A DNA stretch of 50,305 nucleotides from Candidatus Iainarchaeum sp. (GTDB lineage Archaea; Iainarchaeota; Iainarchaeia; JAADDC01). The translations under genes were made by a program, and so were the position numbers. Below the pieces are notes generated by a model. It made no database searches. It saw only the letters and a list, made by a program, of their open reading frames with translations, and was not told the origin of the DNA. The DNA is taken from positions 1-50,305 of the forward strand of contig WANZ01000061.1 in the NCBI GenBank assembly GCA_015521515.1, given 5' to 3'. Position 1 is the stretch's first letter, and each line of letters starts with the position of its first letter. Of the stretch, positions 15,408 to 23,570 are shown one piece after another.

Positions 15408-16406
15408 TTATGAGGTTTGCTCCCCCCGACGCTTCCACATGGGAGGATACACACCTTTCTCCATGATTACTCTAAATGTATCGGCGATTACCCCTCTGTC
15501 CATTTCTAGCATTTCCTCTGTAGAGTAAAGGGAGTGTGCAAGCGCCACAAGTTCCCCCTTCTTTGTCATGAGAGCGATAAGAGCGTTAGGCTCTATACCT
15601 TCTTCTACTGATACAACTCCTTTTATGGTAAGATTAGCCCCATTTACGATAGATCCCACAGCGGAATCCCTGATTACAATCTTTGGAAGATGTTTGACGG
15701 CAACTTCCACGGGAAGAAGATATCTTCTTAGGAGCGAATCATCCCCATCCTCTTTCCAAAAGTGATAGGCATCTGTTAGATCTTGTAGTGTAACAGCACC
15801 CCACTCATCCAACCCTCCTACCCTTGTTCTTCTTAGCTCTACCATGTGAGCTCCGGTTCCCAATACAAGGCCCATGTCATGGCAGAGTTTCCTTATGTAT
15901 GTACCCGCCTCTACTCCACTTCTAAAAAGGACATAGGTATCCATCTTTTCAAGGATGTTCAACCAGTATATTTCTCTTATTCTTAACCTTCTTTTGACGG
16001 AGGATTTCACGGGCGGGCGCTGGTATATCTTGCCCTTAAAAAGGGAAGCTACCCGCTTTACCTCCTCAAGGGAGGCATCTCTATGAAGCTTCATCACCCC
16101 GACGTACTCTTTCCCTGCATTTAAGAGTGCATATAATACTTTAGTACCCCTGTTGATGCCTACTGGTAGAACACCCGTAACCCCTGGATCCAGCGTTCCG
16201 CTGTGGCCAGTTTTCTTAACGTTCAGGATCTTTTTTACCCAGCTTGACACCTCATGAGAGGTGGGGCCTGGTGGTTTGTCCACATTTACAATAGAAGCTT
16301 GTAGAAGCTCTTCTACACTTCTCTCCTCAGGTGGTTTCCCCCAAGGACCCTCTGGCTCCTCAGATAATATATATACCTTTCTTTCCCGCTCCCAGGGAAA
16401 TTTCAT
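15408..16406 (-). CDS. cbf5: tRNA/rRNA pseudouridine synthase Cbf5 (TruB family)
   Basis: 332 aa. Catalytic subunit of H/ACA guide RNPs, and also able to make pseudouridine 55 in tRNA. The catalytic aspartate is D73 in GHSGTLDPGVTGVLPVG; the N-terminal DKPPGPTSHEV motif and a C-terminal PUA domain (about residues 245-325) are present. It starts directly after the rpl14e stop, with GGTGAG as Shine-Dalgarno. Order L34e-L14e-Cbf5-S13 matches euryarchaea except that the usual cytidylate kinase gene is missing. Confidence 0.97.
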   Translation of the reverse strand: MKFPWERERKVYILSEEPEGPWGKPPEERSVEELLQASIVNVDKPPGPTSHEVSSWVKKILNVKKTGHSGTLDPGVTGVLPVGINRGTKVLYALLNAGKEYVGVMKLHRDASLEEVKRVASLFKGKIYQRPPVKSSVKRRLRIREIYWLNILEKMDTYVLFRSGVEAGTYIRKLCHDMGLVLGTGAHMVELRRTRVGGLDEWGAVTLQDLTDAYHFWKEDGDDSLLRRYLLPVEVAVKHLPKIVIRDSAVGSIVNGANLTIKGVVSVEEGIEPNALIALMTKKGELVALAHSLYSTEEMLEMDRGVIADTFRVIMEKGVYPPMWKRRGEQTS

Positions 16407-16568
16407 TTACTCACCTATGGGAAGGAGGTGTCTCTTGTTGAACCGCCTCTCCTTTATACCGTCACCCTTTGCCATTACGTAGAGGTCATCAATTACCTTG
16501 GTAACTTTTACTCTTTTGCCAGCATGTCTACCTCTCAGTACAATGCACTCCATCCCTTCCTTTATCAT
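16407..16568 (-). CDS. rpl14e: Large ribosomal subunit protein L14e (short form)
   Basis: 53 aa, decoded by hand: it starts MIKEGMECIVLRGRHAGKRV and ends RFNKRHLLPIGE. It is a single KOW domain like archaeal L14e (GRxAGKR, VTKVIDDLYV, RRxNxxHLxP). At 53 residues it is shorter than the usual 75-95 and lacks the C-terminal extension. The ATG overlaps the rpl34e stop (ATGA), and the stop abuts the cbf5 start. Position between L34e and Cbf5 supports the call. Confidence 0.85.
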   Translation of the reverse strand: MIKEGMECIVLRGRHAGKRVKVTKVIDDLYVMAKGDGIKERRFNKRHLLPIGE

Positions 16569-16906
16569 GCTAACCACCCAATTGCACTCTCTACATAGGG
16601 TTTATACCTAATATCTAACTCCTCTATTTTCTTTGCACCGCTCTTTACATATACTGCAAGCTCTATAACCTTTCTAGCGCAATTTGAGCAAAGGACGCCT
16701 CCAAATACTCTTTCCGGCCTTCTTTCACTTTTTGATAGCTTCCTTACCTGGGAAGGCGTTTTTCCATGTGGCACGCCAAATAGCTCATTACCACATATAG
16801 CACATTTGTGTTTTGAGGGCTTCTCCCTTCTAAACCTTATTACTACTCTACCTCCTGGTGTTCTTACCTTAATCTTCTTTAGTCGCCTTTCCCTTGGTGC
16901 CGCCAA
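16565..16906 (-). CDS. rpl34e: Large ribosomal subunit protein L34e
   Basis: 113 aa. Zinc-binding 50S protein with CAICG and CSNCA pairs and the RTPGGRVVIRFRREKPSKHKC stretch of the family. I place the start at TTG 16906 because a GGAGG lies 8 nt upstream; the GTG at 16915 would sit directly against that Shine-Dalgarno. The gene overlaps the end of the DUF106 gene by 38 nt. Confidence 0.93.
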   Translation of the reverse strand: MAAPRERRLKKIKVRTPGGRVVIRFRREKPSKHKCAICGNELFGVPHGKTPSQVRKLSKSERRPERVFGGVLCSNCARKVIELAVYVKSGAKKIEELDIRYKPYVESAIGWLA

Positions 16907-17222
16907 GGAGCACACCTCCTATATTTCCTATGAATATCCAGACTGCCATCCACAGGATTGCGTTCACCTCCCCTAGCGGAGTGGATACCCTTCCTAGTTG
17001 AAGGGCCCACCATGCCACCCCTAGGAGGGGGATCGTTATGAGTAAACGCTTGAGAACTATTTTATTTATTTCAGTGGTTGCTTTCTCCAACTCTTCATAC
17101 CGTTCCTCCTTTAGCATGTTTATCATCTCTCTCATCTTCTCCTCTGATCTACTCTTTATGGTGTAAATGCGAAGGAGGAAAGACGTTAGAAAGGAAATGA
17201 TAGCTATAGTTGCTGCTTCCAG
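16869..17222 (-). CDS. DUF106/EMC3-like membrane insertase, probable CTG start
   Basis: Archaeal DUF106 proteins are small relatives of the YidC/EMC3/Get1 insertases and are usually encoded beside secY, adk and rpl34e, as here. From ATG 17135 only 88 aa would be made, without the first membrane helix. In the same frame upstream lies a hydrophobic helix (TIAIISFLTSFLLRIYTI) joined to the conserved coiled coil (EEKMREMINMLKEER). The frame is open back to a stop near 17245 without any ATG, GTG or TTG. A GGGAGGTG Shine-Dalgarno lies 7-8 nt before CTG 17222, giving a 117-aa protein with three membrane segments, the expected topology. It overlaps the adk end by 19 nt. The exact start is inference. 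Confidence 0.7.
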   Translation of the reverse strand: MEAATIAIISFLTSFLLRIYTIKSRSEEKMREMINMLKEERYEELEKATTEINKIVLKRLLITIPLLGVAWWALQLGRVSTPLGEVNAILWMAVWIFIGNIGGVLLGGTKGKATKED

Positions 17223-17767
17223 CGTAGTAGCACCTCCCTTAGTTCAGCTTTGGCATCTTCTAATTTACCTTCCCTGTTTTTTATTATGTAAACGGGGCAT
17301 CCCTTCTTAACCGAGTAGACCATGCTTACTATTCTATTGAGGGATTGGTGAAGCTCTACGTCGGATTCTACACCTATTCCTCTCCTTCTGGGATCCCTAT
17401 CCCTTCGGGATCTAATTTCTTCGGGATCTGCCTCCACTATTACTATGAGAGAGATGGGTAATTCCTCCAGCACAAACTCTGGGAACCCTGGCATGAATCC
17501 TATTGGAGTTGCAATGGTTGCATGTGTATCTAGCAGCATCGGCTTATCCATTTGGAGTACCTCCTTTGAGGCTATTCTATGGAGCTCCAAATAAGATTCT
17601 TCATCCAGAATCTCCCTTATCTTGTCTCTATCTTCTATGTTGTGTAGTTTCTTTGCAAGCTCAAAGAATACATCCCCGTAGTTAACCACATTTATACCTA
17701 TATCCTTTGCAGCCTCTGCCAAAGAGCTCTTACCAACGCCAGGAACCCCTAGGAGTAGTGCTATCAT
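17204..17767 (-). CDS. adkA: Archaeal-type adenylate kinase
   Basis: 187 aa. P-loop GVPGVGKS at residues 7-14 and the overall layout match the archaeal AdkA family, which converts AMP and ATP to two ADP and is structurally distinct from the bacterial enzyme. The arginine-rich lid (SRRDRDPRRRGIG) is at about 127-140. The start overlaps secY by 4 nt, the normal archaeal neighbour. Confidence 0.94.
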   Translation of the reverse strand: MIALLLGVPGVGKSSLAEAAKDIGINVVNYGDVFFELAKKLHNIEDRDKIREILDEESYLELHRIASKEVLQMDKPMLLDTHATIATPIGFMPGFPEFVLEELPISLIVIVEADPEEIRSRRDRDPRRRGIGVESDVELHQSLNRIVSMVYSVKKGCPVYIIKNREGKLEDAKAELREVLLRWKQQL

Positions 17768-19149
17768 TGTAGCACCTTCTTTAGGGCAGGGTACATCTCC
17801 AATACACGCTCTCTCATGATAATCTCATAGTAGCGGTAGATGATGTCCACAGCAAGCAATATACCCATCCCACTTTCTAAACCTCTAAATACATCTGTAA
17901 ACCCTGCAACCAGGCCCACAAAGGCAGAGCCAAGCACCGCTACCTTTGGAATATACTTTTCTAGGATCTTCTCCAGTACCCTTGGATCTCTTCTAAATCC
18001 GGGAATGGACATACCGGAGGAGGCCAGTTGTTGGGCTATTTGTTGTGGCCCGTGTCCTGATAGTTCTATCCATAGCTTTCCAAAGGCAATGGCAGTAATG
18101 GTAAGGAGAAATATGTACACTATAGCATGGAACACGTAAAATGGTAGATTCTCTGTGATCACCCCGGTGGAGATAAACTTTACAATCTCATCCATGAGTT
18201 GGGTGGGTGGTTGCACAAAGTATGCTAACCCTCCCACCAACCTATACGACACACCACCCTCCGTGGTAACTTTCTCATATACACCAAGGATGGGTGAGAG
18301 AGGAGTATCCTTTGCAAGGAACGCCCAGAGCTGGATGTTGGCAAAAAGGGCTACCGCAAAGATTACAGGAATGTTTGAGAGGTAAAGCAGCCTTATGGGA
18401 TACCTTCCTCCTATCCCTCTACCTATTGACATGGCAATGGGGATGTCTATCCTTATCCCTTCTGCGTATATGATTATGAGAAATACGAGGAATGTTACGA
18501 TGTATGGAATTAGGGCTGTCCACCACACGGGAGATCCTACACTTATGGAGTTAAGGAGCGTCATAAGCTGGCTTTCGGGATGTATGCCAAATCCTCTCCA
18601 GAACAGGGATTTGGTAACATTTGCAGCTATGAAGAGGGAGATACCACTTCCTATACCCCACTTTGTAACAACTTCATCCAGGTAGATGAGTATAATAGAA
18701 CCAAGTGCTATCTGAAGGATAAGAATCAGTTCCATGCCAGGATATGCGGTGAGGAACCCCGTCGAGGTGAAGATCCACGCCTCAAAGAAGGAGAAGAATA
18801 CGGCAAGCAGCTTTTGTAGTCCCATAAAGGTTCTCCTGCCTTCCTCTGTGCGTATGTTTATATTTAGCATGCCGGACCCCACAAGAAGCTGGAGTATAAT
18901 GGAAGCCACAACGATGGGCCCTATACCTATCGCAAGGATGGATCCAAGATTGGAGGCGAGTATTACCTGAAAGGCCTCGGGAGCTTGACCACGTATTGAT
19001 TGTAAACCATAAGGAGGTATATGAGAGAGGATGTAGAAGAGGATGAGCACACCCAAGGTCCAAAGAAGACGGGTTTTAAAGGGAGGCGGTATCTTTGGGG
19101 TCTCTACCTCTGGAAGAGATCTCCAAATGGGTTCAAGCCTTTCTATCAT
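17764..19149 (-). CDS. secY: Protein translocase subunit SecY
   Basis: 461 aa, ten predicted transmembrane segments. The family's N-terminal LWTLGVLILFYILSHIP helix, the plug region, the GIGSGISLFIAANV segment and the C-terminal GGGLL-like LESGMGILLAVDIIYRYYE helix are visible. It forms the channel for secretion and membrane insertion, and would serve the several signal-peptide proteins seen later in this window. Overlaps rpl15 and adkA by 4 nt each. Confidence 0.97.
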   Translation of the reverse strand: MIERLEPIWRSLPEVETPKIPPPFKTRLLWTLGVLILFYILSHIPPYGLQSIRGQAPEAFQVILASNLGSILAIGIGPIVVASIILQLLVGSGMLNINIRTEEGRRTFMGLQKLLAVFFSFFEAWIFTSTGFLTAYPGMELILILQIALGSIILIYLDEVVTKWGIGSGISLFIAANVTKSLFWRGFGIHPESQLMTLLNSISVGSPVWWTALIPYIVTFLVFLIIIYAEGIRIDIPIAMSIGRGIGGRYPIRLLYLSNIPVIFAVALFANIQLWAFLAKDTPLSPILGVYEKVTTEGGVSYRLVGGLAYFVQPPTQLMDEIVKFISTGVITENLPFYVFHAIVYIFLLTITAIAFGKLWIELSGHGPQQIAQQLASSGMSIPGFRRDPRVLEKILEKYIPKVAVLGSAFVGLVAGFTDVFRGLESGMGILLAVDIIYRYYEIIMRERVLEMYPALKKVLQ

Positions 19150-19526
19150 GCCTTTATCACCGCTTTACCTCCAGCCTTCTCAATCTTTTCCTTTGCCTTC
19201 TCTGAGAATTGAGGAGCTATAACCGTGAGGGGTGTGGAGATGGTGCCTCTGCCCAATACCTTATCATACCCTAATTTGGTTAAGTCTATTTCGTTGCCCT
19301 CTGCTATCCTTTCCAACTCCCCTACATTTATGGTTCTGAGGCTCTTCTTCTTTGGAGGTCTGAAACCCTTTCTTTCAATGGATAGTGAAAGGTGCTTCTT
19401 ATGATCCCATGCACCTGCCCTTCCTCTGCCTCCCTTTATACCCTTTCCTCTTCTATTCTTTGTATCTCCATGATAACTCCTATTTCCAAGCTTTTTCCTA
19501 TACTTTGAACGTCTCCTTACTACCAT
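19146..19526 (-). CDS. rpl15: Large ribosomal subunit protein L15
   Basis: 126 aa, slightly short for archaeal L15. The glycine- and arginine-rich N-terminus (GNRSYHGDTKNRRGKGIKGG, GRAGAWDHKKH) and the C-terminal LGRGTISTPLTVIAPQFSEKA domain identify it. The start overlaps the rpl30 stop as TAATG, with GGAGG 8 nt upstream. Confidence 0.96.
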   Translation of the reverse strand: MVVRRRSKYRKKLGNRSYHGDTKNRRGKGIKGGRGRAGAWDHKKHLSLSIERKGFRPPKKKSLRTINVGELERIAEGNEIDLTKLGYDKVLGRGTISTPLTVIAPQFSEKAKEKIEKAGGKAVIKA

Positions 19527-19975
19527 TACATCATCCTCCTGAGTAGGGCATTGATCTCTTTTCCTCTATATCCAAGGTCTCCACCCACCCTGAAGGGTAG
19601 TTTTATGGATTTGTAGCCCTTTCTAGGTGGGTGGAGCCTGAAGGGATCAATATAGTCATGCAGTTTTAGCTTATTCTGGATAGCATTCTCTACAATATCA
19701 TCAAATTTCATTTGGAAAAGAGATTCTAACTCTTCTTTTGAGAGCTTTCTGTTCCCTTTTTCTGCTCTTTTGAGCAGCAGGTCGGAAAGAGTATCCCTTT
19801 CTACTTCACCCCATGTAATGTAATCCTTTGATTTTTGGAGCATTCCTTTGTATACATCGGTTTCTGGTATTACAACAGCGTGGTTTATCCTAGTAAGTTT
19901 TAATCTTCTTAGAGTCTCCTTTATATCCCTCCTTACGCCGGTTCTACCCCTTATTCTAACCACTGCATATGCCAT
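19526..19975 (-). CDS. rpl30: Large ribosomal subunit protein L30
   Basis: 149 aa, the long archaeal/eukaryotic (L7-like) form. AVVRIRGRTGVRRDIKETL and LRLTRINHAVVIP-like strands, and the FRLHPPRKGYKSIKLPF segment are diagnostic. ATG 19975 overlaps the rps5 stop (TAATG) with GGTGG upstream; a TTG two codons earlier is a less likely start. Confidence 0.96.
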   Translation of the reverse strand: MAYAVVRIRGRTGVRRDIKETLRRLKLTRINHAVVIPETDVYKGMLQKSKDYITWGEVERDTLSDLLLKRAEKGNRKLSKEELESLFQMKFDDIVENAIQNKLKLHDYIDPFRLHPPRKGYKSIKLPFRVGGDLGYRGKEINALLRRMM

Positions 19976-20604
19976 TACCAATCCACCCCTACCTTGAGGA
20001 GATCTTCCTTCCTTAGTCGTGTGGAATAGGTCTTTTTGAGAGCATCTATGGTTGCAAGAGCAAAGTTAATGGTGGTGCGCGTGTTTCCGAACCCTTTACC
20101 CCACACATCCTTTATACCTGCGAGCTGTAGTACGGGTTTGATGGCATCTGCAACAGCCAGTCCTATACCTCTAGGAGCGGGCTTCAGCACCACTCTAACA
20201 GAGCCAGACTTGCCTTCTACCTGGAAGGGAATAGAGTGTGAGAGATTACATCCACACTCCCAGGATCCACACCCTCTTCTAACCCTTATGATATTTAGCT
20301 TTGCATCGTTTATGGCCTTCTCAAGTGCTATCCTCCTTTCTGACGCCTTCCCTATGCCTACACCTACATATCCATTCTCATTACCCACCACTACTGCTAC
20401 CTGAAATGCCCTTCTCCTTCCGGAGTCTGTCACTCTTACGGTTACCTTTGTATCGAGTATTACCCTCTTAAGGTTGGGAAGAAGAGTATCCACAATTTGC
20501 GGCTCTAGGAGCGGGAGATTTGTGGCTAGAGCTTCTTCCATGGAGTTTATCTGTCCGGATGCAACCATCTTACCTAGTTTAGTTTTTGGAACCCAGTCGC
20601 TCAT
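19975..20604 (-). CDS. rps5: Small ribosomal subunit protein S5
   Basis: 209 aa, archaeal length with the N-terminal extension WVPKTKLGKMVASGQI. The double-stranded RNA-binding domain contains RRRAFQVAVVVGNENGYVG, and the C-terminal domain has LKPAPRGIGLAVADAIKPV. The CGSWECGC cysteine pair is common in archaeal S5. Overlaps rpl18 by 4 nt. Confidence 0.97.
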   Translation of the reverse strand: MSDWVPKTKLGKMVASGQINSMEEALATNLPLLEPQIVDTLLPNLKRVILDTKVTVRVTDSGRRRAFQVAVVVGNENGYVGVGIGKASERRIALEKAINDAKLNIIRVRRGCGSWECGCNLSHSIPFQVEGKSGSVRVVLKPAPRGIGLAVADAIKPVLQLAGIKDVWGKGFGNTRTTINFALATIDALKKTYSTRLRKEDLLKVGVDW

Positions 20605-21176
20605 CCTATCACCTTCTTCATCTCCTCTACATGTTTGGGTAGATCCTCGGGTTTCAGTCCCCTCTTAAGGTAGGAAGAGAACTGCTTTTCATACCTTTCG
20701 CTTCCTTGGAGGGAGGCAGCATACTCTGCAATATGCTTTCCTAATATCCTTTCCTCTGAGGGCAGCGCTTCCTCAGAGTGAGGGACATCCAAACCACCAT
20801 CCAGAGCTCCCTTTAGCACAGCAAACACAGTGGACCCGTGAACGGGGGTGTGGCTGCCAATGTCTAGCACTGCCTTCTTCACACCCTTTTCTTTTGCCTT
20901 CTTTGCTATGAGAAGACCGAGTAAATAGCCAGCGGGTGTGTTTGCAGGGTGTCCCTTCCATCCCATCTTTATGAGCTCCCTGCTGTTAGTTTGGGCAATT
21001 ATCCTGTCCCCTGTGGGAGAAAATTCTACGAGCTGGACGATGATAGAATTGTTAAATACCCTTACAACTAGTCGAGGCTTACCACTCTTTATAAGGGCAA
21101 TTCTTTTCCAATATCGAGTCTTCCCCTCTCTAATTCTTCTTAGCCCCACTCTATAGTGTGCTCCGCTTCCCATCAT
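20601..21176 (-). CDS. rpl18: Large ribosomal subunit protein L18
   Basis: 191 aa. 5S rRNA-binding protein of the central protuberance. RRIREGKTRYWKR, KPRLVVRVFNNSIIVQLVEF and the GSTVFAVLKGALDGGLDVPHSE motif are typical of the archaeal/eukaryotic L5e-related form. The start overlaps the rpl19e stop; ATG at 21176 or the next ATG at 21173 are equally possible. Confidence 0.97.
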   Translation of the reverse strand: MMGSGAHYRVGLRRIREGKTRYWKRIALIKSGKPRLVVRVFNNSIIVQLVEFSPTGDRIIAQTNSRELIKMGWKGHPANTPAGYLLGLLIAKKAKEKGVKKAVLDIGSHTPVHGSTVFAVLKGALDGGLDVPHSEEALPSEERILGKHIAEYAASLQGSERYEKQFSSYLKRGLKPEDLPKHVEEMKKVIG

Positions 21177-21607
21177 CTCTCCTCCAACAGTTCTGCAAGG
21201 TGGGCTTTGCTCCTAATGAATCCACCCTTTGCCTGTCTGTAGAGTCTTCTATAGAGGGAGCGTGATATTATACCCTTTGCTCTTAGAGTTTTAAGAGCCC
21301 TCCTTATGGCTCTTATCCTCCTCATCCAGTACTCTTTTCTGTCCATTCTAGCTGACGGCTTCCCTTTTCTAGACCCTGGACCCCTCCTTCTACCTTTTCT
21401 CTTCTTTTCTCTCCTCTCCCTTCTCCTGTGGCCCGCTTGACCCTCCTTTTGGAGTATCTTGATCACTCCCCTCTCTACCAATTTTCTCAGATCATCCTTT
21501 GTAAGGGCAGATTCTACCTCTTCTATCTTTGTAGGATCTATCCAAACTCTCTTCTTGCCTACTTCATATATTTGGGCCACTAACTCCCTTGCTCTCTCCA
21601 CCTTCAT
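21173..21607 (-). CDS. rpl19e: Large ribosomal subunit protein L19e
   Basis: 144 aa, largely helical and strongly basic. KRVWIDPTKIEEVESALTK at the start, then the GSRKGKPSARMDRKEYW segment and the LYRRLYRQAKGGFIRSKAHL helix identify it. Overlaps rpl32e and rpl18 by 4 nt on either side. Confidence 0.97.
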   Translation of the reverse strand: MKVERARELVAQIYEVGKKRVWIDPTKIEEVESALTKDDLRKLVERGVIKILQKEGQAGHRRRERREKKRKGRRRGPGSRKGKPSARMDRKEYWMRRIRAIRRALKTLRAKGIISRSLYRRLYRQAKGGFIRSKAHLAELLEER

Positions 21608-21933
21608 GGATTGATCACCCTTAAACCAAGTTCCTCAGCCCTCTTTAATATGAGTTCCCTTTTTCTTTTTCCTACTGTGCTACCAATCCTTACAACAACA
21701 TTCTTTAACCCCTCAAGTTCCGAGGGGTTATATACTATCACTTCGGGCATGCCAGAGGGATGCAAATATCTTAGATCTTTCCTGTTCCTGTAACCGATCT
21801 TTACTATTCTTCCTTTCTCCTTTCTTTCTACTCTCTTAGGAGAGTCTATACCCCTTGGTTTGCGCCAGCTCATCTTGAGCCTTCTCTTTCCAGGTGTTCT
21901 CTGCCTTATGAATCGAAACCTTCTTCTCTTCAT
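21604..21933 (-). CDS. rpl32e: Large ribosomal subunit protein L32e
   Basis: 109 aa. SWRKPRGIDSPKRV, IGYRNRKDLRYLHPSG and the C-terminal VVVRIGSTVGKRKR match the family. ATG 21933 overlaps the rpl6 stop as ATGA; a TTG two codons earlier is a weaker start. Confidence 0.95.
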   Translation of the reverse strand: MKRRRFRFIRQRTPGKRRLKMSWRKPRGIDSPKRVERKEKGRIVKIGYRNRKDLRYLHPSGMPEVIVYNPSELEGLKNVVVRIGSTVGKRKRELILKRAEELGLRVINP

Positions 21934-22472
21934 CCCCAAACCCCCTTCTCGTAGATATATATACCATCCTGGAACTTTCTTGGATCGAAGGACGGAGGAA
22001 GCTTGGTAGCTATTTCCAATCTGCCAGCCATCATGCCAGCAGCTTCCTTATCTATAGACTCTACAACAATGTCCTTACCTTTTATCTCTACCTTCACATT
22101 GGGGGGAACTTCTACCTCTATAGGTGTTTTTGCTCCTCTAAGGTTGGTTATTATTACTTTATTGCCTTTCACTTCAACTTTCATGGGGAAGTGAGCGTAC
22201 ACAACTTTCAGTATATATTTCCACGGCTTCTGTACACCCATTATCATATTCTTTATATGTGATGCCACAGCTCCTGCAGTAGCTCTCACCTTTCTCCTAT
22301 TGGATACCGCTCTTATCTTTATGATATTGTTCTCTACTGTGATGTCAACACCCTTCATCTTGGAGAAATCCCTCTTTAGAGTTCCGAGAGGTCCGCTAAC
22401 CTCTACTTCTGGATAATTAACCCTTACGGATATCCCCTCGGGCACCTCTATGCTCCATTCCCTCCTGAACAT
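21930..22472 (-). CDS. rpl6: Large ribosomal subunit protein L6
   Basis: 180 aa with the two tandem alpha/beta repeats of L6. VEVSGPLGTLKRDF, HIKNMIMGVQKPWKYILKVVYAHFPMK and the GAKTPIEVEVP strands match archaeal L6, which sits near the sarcin-ricin loop. Start ATG follows GGTGAT; 8 bp separate it from rps8. Confidence 0.97.
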   Translation of the reverse strand: MFRREWSIEVPEGISVRVNYPEVEVSGPLGTLKRDFSKMKGVDITVENNIIKIRAVSNRRKVRATAGAVASHIKNMIMGVQKPWKYILKVVYAHFPMKVEVKGNKVIITNLRGAKTPIEVEVPPNVKVEIKGKDIVVESIDKEAAGMMAGRLEIATKLPPSFDPRKFQDGIYIYEKGVWG

Positions 22473-22480
22473 CTTATCAC

Positions 22481-22873
22481 CTAATACACATAGGCTATGA
22501 GCCTGCCCCCTATGCCTTCCCTCTTCGCATCCTCATTTGTCATAAGTCCCTTAGGGGTGGACACTATAAGCATGCCGATGCCCCTTGCAGGGAGGAACCT
22601 CTGCTCCCATTTGGTCCACTCATCCTTTTTTACGGGGAACCTTGGCTTTATGGCTCCTGTGTCTACAATCTTTCCCGCAAGGGATACCTTAACGAGTCCC
22701 TCTCTACCATCATCTATAAACTCATAGGAGTTTATGTATCCGTGATTCCTTAGGATTTCAAGTACATTTAGAAGTAGTTTTGAGGCTGGATACACTACAA
22801 TCTCTCTCTTCCCTACTCTTTCCGCATTCTTTATCGCGTTTAGGGCATCTGCTAGGGGATCGAGCCGGCTCAT
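22481..22873 (-). CDS. rps8: Small ribosomal subunit protein S8
   Basis: 130 aa. DPLADALNAIKNAERVGKRE at the start and the C-terminal ARGIGMLIVSTPKGLMTNEDA motif are characteristic. In bacteria S8 is a translational autoregulator; nothing in the flanking sequence here shows a similar target. Nine bases separate it from rps14. Confidence 0.97.
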   Translation of the reverse strand: MSRLDPLADALNAIKNAERVGKREIVVYPASKLLLNVLEILRNHGYINSYEFIDDGREGLVKVSLAGKIVDTGAIKPRFPVKKDEWTKWEQRFLPARGIGMLIVSTPKGLMTNEDAKREGIGGRLIAYVY

Positions 22874-22882
22874 TCCATCACC

Positions 22883-23038
22883 TCAGTAGTAGTTCTTGAA
22901 GCCAAGCTCCTCTGCTACCAGTTTGAAGCATTGTCTACACAGCATAAGATTATATTTTCTAATTACTGCCTGAGCCCTTCCGCATCTCCTGCATTTGACG
23001 TTTTTTCCATGTCTTGCACGGGGTCTTCTCTTACCCAT
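22883..23038 (-). CDS. rps14: Small ribosomal subunit protein S14, zinc form
   Basis: 51 aa, decoded by hand: it begins MGKRRPRARHGKNVKCRRCG and ends VAEELGFKNYY. The CRRC and CRQC pairs form the zinc knuckle of the archaeal/eukaryotic S14 (S29) type. It fills the gap between rpl5 and rps8, the expected position, with one base between the rpl5 stop and its ATG. Confidence 0.95.
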   Translation of the reverse strand: MGKRRPRARHGKNVKCRRCGRAQAVIRKYNLMLCRQCFKLVAEELGFKNYY

Positions 23039-23039
23039 A

Positions 23040-23561
23040 CTACACTACCTCCACACCGTAGGTTTCTTTAACGAATTGGATAGCTTCATCCCGGGTGATG
23101 AGATGATGCTTACCTATCCTAGAGGGAAGCCTCTTCCTTCTTTTAACTCTGTATCCAGGTCTTTCCAGAGTTACAGATACATCCATTCCAAAGATACCGA
23201 TCTTAGGGTCATACTTCATGCCAGGAATCTGAATGTACTCCTCTATGCCAAAGGAGAAATTGCCTGTATTGTCAAAATTCCTTTCGCGGAGTTTGTTGTT
23301 AACTGCTGAGAGAAGGAGCTTGAGCAATTCTTCTGCCTTTTCCCCTCTTACTGTTACCTTTACTCCTATAGGGAGGCCGGGTCTTATACCCCAGCGTTGT
23401 ACCCTTTTCTTGGCCTTTGTTCTAACAGGCTTCTTATCATAGTTAACAAGGGAGAGTATCCTCTTCAATACCTCCTCTGCTTTCTCTAATCGCTCTCCAG
23501 GTTCTCCCACACCTATGTTGAGGGTAACCTTTTCCACCCTTATGGTCCTCATGGGGTTCAT
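23040..23561 (-). CDS. rpl5: Large ribosomal subunit protein L5
   Basis: 173 aa. 5S rRNA- and tRNA-contacting protein of the central protuberance. TIRVEKVTLNIGVGEPGERL at the start, GIRPGLPIGVKVTVRG and the GIFGMDVSVTLERPGYRVKRR segment match the archaeal family. Start ATG 23561 follows GAGGTG; a second ATG three codons later is possible. Confidence 0.96.
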   Translation of the reverse strand: MNPMRTIRVEKVTLNIGVGEPGERLEKAEEVLKRILSLVNYDKKPVRTKAKKRVQRWGIRPGLPIGVKVTVRGEKAEELLKLLLSAVNNKLRERNFDNTGNFSFGIEEYIQIPGMKYDPKIGIFGMDVSVTLERPGYRVKRRKRLPSRIGKHHLITRDEAIQFVKETYGVEVV

Positions 23562-23570
23562 TTTAACACC

